This document shows, in pieces, positions 61,345 through 64,000 of a stretch of DNA of 64,000 nucleotides. The stretch spans positions 2,046,001-2,110,000 of the forward strand of contig NZ_CP058335.1 in assembly GCF_013391105.1 (NCBI RefSeq). Reading direction: 5' to 3'. The number at the start of each line of letters is the position of its first letter. The first letter of the stretch is position 1. The translations under genes were made by a program, and so were the position numbers. This DNA is from Natronomonas salina (lineage in GTDB: Archaea; Halobacteriota; Halobacteria; Halobacteriales; Haloarculaceae). Below the pieces are notes generated by a model. It searched no databases and had not been told where the DNA came from. It worked only from the letters and a program-made list of their open reading frames with translations.

Positions 61345-62004
61345 TTAGTCATTCGACTGCTCTGTCTCTGGGAGCGTATCGTCGAGGATGTGCTTGATTC
61401 CGTTCCGAAGGCGAGACGCAACGGCCTGCTGGGAGATCCCAAACTCGTCACCGAGTTCTTCCATCGTCACCTCACGCGGAGTTTCGAAGTATCCACGGTC
61501 GAAGGCGAGCACCAGTGCTTCTTCCTGTTTGTCCGTGAGTGCCGCTTCGGTTTCGGTTTCGACTGGTGTCAGATCGTGCAGTGCCGTCAGTGTCACCGGA
61601 ATCCCGACCTCTCGACAGCGCGAGTGAAAGGCTGCAACATCGCTTCGAGAGTCTCCCCGTATATCGAACGTCCACTCCTTGTTCGTGCCGGTTGCTTTGA
61701 TGAGCGGGATGTCGGTCTCGGTCAGCACACTCAGGACATCGTCGTACTCGAGTGACCACTCGACCCGCAGGAGGTACTCGTCCTGGACGGAATCGACGAG
61801 TTGGATGTCTTTCACCCCCGGATGCTCGGTGAACGCCGCCTCGATGTCCTCGACCTCTGTACCGCGCACCCAGAAGTACGGGATCACCACGTCTCGTGAG
61901 GGGATTAATCGCTCTAATTCGACCGAGACGTCCGGGAGTTGGGCGAAGACGGTGCCCAGAGGAAATTGGTCGGCTGGGACGGTGACGGTCGCCTCAGTAG
62001 CCAT
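61345..62004 (-). CDS. Bacterio-opsin activator-type HTH regulator
   Basis: The 219-residue protein has an N-terminal sensor-like domain (residues 1-150) and a C-terminal HTH: LTDKQEEALVLAFDRGYFET, PREVTMEELGDEFGISQQAV and ASRLRNGIKHIL. This is the HTH_10 (Bat) pattern widespread in haloarchaea. The start is the ATG at 62004. Its neighbours DoxX and the TrmB-like gene suggest a local regulatory unit. Confidence 0.88.
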   Translation of the reverse strand: MATEATVTVPADQFPLGTVFAQLPDVSVELERLIPSRDVVIPYFWVRGTEVEDIEAAFTEHPGVKDIQLVDSVQDEYLLRVEWSLEYDDVLSVLTETDIPLIKATGTNKEWTFDIRGDSRSDVAAFHSRCREVGIPVTLTALHDLTPVETETEAALTDKQEEALVLAFDRGYFETPREVTMEELGDEFGISQQAVASRLRNGIKHILDDTLPETEQSND

Positions 62005-62281
62005 ACCCCGAACGATGTCGTCCCCGCTGTAAAAGGTGTCCACGCATCAAGTCATCTAGGGATGATACACAGCGGTCGCTGATGATCGTAGGATGGTGGC
62101 TCCAGTATTGCTACTGGGTTCCCGACCATCATCTTGTGGCCTTCAGTATAGTGTATGCTATCAATGAACAAACGTATTTTGACCAGCAAGGTCTCGTACC
62201 GTATTTCATTGCATGCCAAATACCGCATGTCGTAAATTGTTCAACGAGACGCGGTTGATCGTGGGATGCATACGGTTCCTC

Positions 62282-63085
62282 TTAGACTCCAGGATCACGT
62301 CTCGGGAGTAGTCCTTGCGAGAGGAGTCGGCGGGCGATCACGATCATCCCGTTCCCGAACCCTTCGCCGAAGATCGCGTGCTCGGACTCCGTCGCCAACA
62401 CGAGCGTACTGACCAGGATCGCCGAACGGTCGGCCAGGAGGAGACGACCGATCTCGGTGTCCTTCTCGGATCGCCCGGGACCGTGAAGCCACTCCAGTCC
62501 CGAGATGAACGTCGTCGCCTCTGGCACCTTCCCCTGAATCTGTTCTCGCAGTGACTCGGTCAACGCCCCGATGATGATCTCGGCGCCATCACCGACGTCG
62601 TTGAGCGTGGTGATGAGCCCTTGGGTCAGCAGCGACTCGTCGCCGATCACCAGGACGATCTCGTCGGTCGCCGAACTGATGAGGGTGTTCGCCCGGGTCT
62701 CGATGCTGGGTTGGCCCGATATCGACCAGACTTCCTGGACGGGGGTTTCTTCTGTTACCTCGGCTCGATCGACACGCTCGAGGGAGTCTTGGAGCTGTGA
62801 GATTCTGCCTTCGTAGGTCTTTCGGAGGGTCTCAGTGGCTTCGTTAATCGTGACTGCTCGGAATCGTTTCGGGCTCGAATGATGTACTTCAACCAGCCCC
62901 AACTCCTCCAAGGCTTTGACCGCGTCGTAGATGCGCGTCCGGGGGACGTCGGTGATTTCACTGAGTTCTTTCGCCGTTCCCGCGTCGAGCCGAGAGAGGC
63001 CGACGAAGGACCGGGCTTCGTACTCTTTCAAGCCGAACTGTTGGAGAAGTTCGGTCGCCTCCTCCAGTGGTTGATCTGGTGGCAT
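62282..63085 (-). CDS. TrmB-family sugar/redox-type transcriptional regulator
   Basis: The 267-residue protein begins MPPDQPLEEATELLQQFGLK and has the TrmB N-terminal winged helix (YEARSFVGLSRLDAGTAKEL, ITDVPRTRIYDAVKALEELG). A C-terminal effector domain follows, with EVWSISGQPSIETRAN and a phospholipase D-like fold in other members. The ATG at 63085 is preferred to a longer frame. The ligand is unknown. Confidence 0.87.
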   Translation of the reverse strand: MPPDQPLEEATELLQQFGLKEYEARSFVGLSRLDAGTAKELSEITDVPRTRIYDAVKALEELGLVEVHHSSPKRFRAVTINEATETLRKTYEGRISQLQDSLERVDRAEVTEETPVQEVWSISGQPSIETRANTLISSATDEIVLVIGDESLLTQGLITTLNDVGDGAEIIIGALTESLREQIQGKVPEATTFISGLEWLHGPGRSEKDTEIGRLLLADRSAILVSTLVLATESEHAIFGEGFGNGMIVIARRLLSQGLLPRRDPGV

Positions 63086-63405
63086 GGGCCCGACCCCTCG
63101 GAGTGTTCCGAGAAGTGCTAGAATACTGGCCCGAGGAGGGAAAGGTGTTCGGCCTGCCAATCACAAAGCTATTTCAAGCAGGAGTCCTCCTCATCGACTT
63201 GGCCTCGTCCAGATAGTAAGACACTCTATTTGCCAGCTAGTCCTCACAGTTGATTGAGGCAGACTCTAGTGATACCTGTCACCCTCATCTGATTAATACA
63301 GGCGATAGACCTGCCGATTGTTGGAGAGTGGCCTAAGACCCCCTGATAGATCGGGGAATGGAAAGGACGTCGGATTACGCATACTGCATCACTGATGGAG
63401 TCTGG
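63086..63405. other. Gap with no supported gene
   Basis: About 320 bases with mixed composition. It includes the likely promoter of the TrmB-like gene. No other ORF of protein-like character is seen. Confidence 0.4.
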
Positions 63406-63654
63406 TCAGCGTCCGTCTTGGTGAGGAGCATTGACCCGTTCGACGCCGTCGATTGGTGCTTCGTCCGGTAACTCAACCACGATATGGTTGTACACCTCGT
63501 CAGGAGGATAGTGGGCATCAATCCGCTCGATGCATTCTTCGATCTCCCCTCCCCACCGGCCCTGATAGTTGACATCCAAGTCGTCAGTGATGGTTCCCTG
63601 ATGCCCCTGTCTGTCCCTGAAGAGGATTCGTCTCATCTCATTGTGTGAGTACAA
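63406..63654 (-). CDS. Hypothetical 82-residue protein
   Basis: The frame from the ATG at 63654 (MYSHNEMRRILFRDRQGHQG) has balanced acidic composition, with an aromatic middle (NYQGRWGGEIEECIERIDAH). A shorter start at 63636 is possible. No domain is recognised. The composition is good for haloarchaea, so it is probably real. Confidence 0.55.
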   Translation of the reverse strand: MYSHNEMRRILFRDRQGHQGTITDDLDVNYQGRWGGEIEECIERIDAHYPPDEVYNHIVVELPDEAPIDGVERVNAPHQDGR

Positions 63655-63958
63655 TCACACGACGGTTAAGCGAGTCGATTGTCCAGGCGTAACTTGAACG
63701 TATATTCACTGTTGAGCCTATCCTAACCGGAGTAAGCTCACCTCTCGTCAGTGGTTCAACCTCCCTCCTCCATTAGCAGGCGAGGCAGTGTGGCTGATTC
63801 AGTCTCGTCGTACCGAAACCATCATACTCCCGATTCGGTCGGTATACGGTAGAAACATATCGTTCGGTAGCGTAAGCGATTACCTATTGGGGGATCGGTT
63901 TCGTGGTCACTCACCAGTAGGGTTTATCCTCACCGTTGACAGACAACTATGTGAACAG
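63655..63958. other. Gap with no supported gene
   Basis: About 300 bases, AT-rich in places. A TATA-like TTTATC at 63922-63927 could serve the partial frame that starts at 63959. Confidence 0.4.
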
Positions 63959-64000
63959 ATGACTCACCGACGAGGACGAGGGATTCATTACGAATTCGGG
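63959..64000 (+). CDS. Possible start of a gene truncated by the right edge
   Basis: An ATG at 63959 opens a frame (MTHRRGRGIHYEFG) with no stop before the window ends. A TATA-like element about 35 bases upstream is consistent with a start. Only 14 residues are available, so no function can be assigned. Confidence 0.3.
   Translation, partial: MTHRRGRGIHYEFG

Larger units (their letters stand above)
54820..64000. other. Low-GC gene-sparse island
   Basis: Judged by eye, from about 54,820 the base composition drops well below the left-hand 54 kb. Genes are short, many gaps exceed 300 bases, and codon use shifts to A/T-ending codons. An integrase remnant is at the border. This suggests horizontally acquired DNA. 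The right boundary is beyond the window, so attachment sites cannot be paired. Confidence 0.7.

Noticed and set aside
1-64000. tRNA or rRNA genes
   Set aside because: No recognisable tRNA cloverleaf core or rRNA sequence was found when reading both strands, including at the island border. A dedicated tRNA scan could still find one.
54820-64000. Complete insertion sequences in the island
   Set aside because: No transposase with a DDE or HUH signature and no matched terminal inverted repeats could be seen.

Overview
The window is high-GC DNA from a haloarchaeon (class Halobacteria). This is inferred from the very acidic proteins, the GTG and TTG starts, TATA-type promoters often placed so that transcripts would be leaderless, PGF-CTERM surface proteins, a LysW-dependent arginine operon, and an L10e-type ribosomal protein. 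The genus cannot be read from the sequence. Roughly 1-54,000 looks like ordinary chromosome. From about 54,800 to the right end the base composition drops visibly, genes become short and sparse, and a broken integrase sits at the border, which suggests an acquired or decayed island.

Layout. 1-9,500: a partial NOG1-type GTPase, small membrane and ASCH proteins, hisE, a BFN-domain protein, a repeat-rich lipoprotein, thioredoxin, a Sec61-beta gene of only 53 codons, a winged-helix/DICT pair, an XPD/Rad3-like helicase, an HNH protein and a 2'-5' RNA ligase-like protein. 9,500-19,600: arginine biosynthesis in two adjacent units, argG-argH and lysW-argX-argC-argB-argD-argE-argF, the latter almost fully translationally coupled. 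19,600-29,500: housekeeping and membrane genes (pdxT, CDF transporter, phosphoesterase, membrane-bound HTH protein, threonine aldolase, PUA protein, creatininase/ArfB-like, ribosomal protein L10e). 29,800-42,000: four tandem PGF-CTERM surface proteins in an A-B-A-B order, a complete branched-chain-amino-acid-type ABC transporter (SBP, two permeases, two ATPases), a CPBP protease, and a fifth diverged relative of the surface proteins. 42,050-49,300: a cluster carrying three near-identical palindromes TTTAGG-N4-CCTAAA, which resemble DtxR/IdeR-type iron boxes. They front an RGP-like glycosyltransferase, a ferric-iron-type binding protein, a membrane GT-C protein, a GT2 glycosyltransferase, and a GMC oxidoreductase with its subunit-3-like partner. 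49,400-54,000: E1 alpha and beta of a 2-oxoacid dehydrogenase, a small exported protein, and an O-antigen-ligase-like membrane protein. 54,000-64,000: the island, with an integrase remnant, at least five tiny CxxC (zinc-ribbon-like) proteins, several winged-helix regulators, a response regulator, DoxX, a bacterio-opsin-activator-type regulator and a TrmB-like regulator.

How the genes may work together. The arginine genes form a full route from LysW-glutamate to arginine except for carbamoyl phosphate supply. The surface-protein/ABC block and the iron-box block are the two most unusual areas. The first is a family with an invariant 75-residue Cys-Cys spacing and a C-terminal Cys-pair motif. 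The second couples apparent iron regulation to glycosylation genes. Function in both cases is inference.
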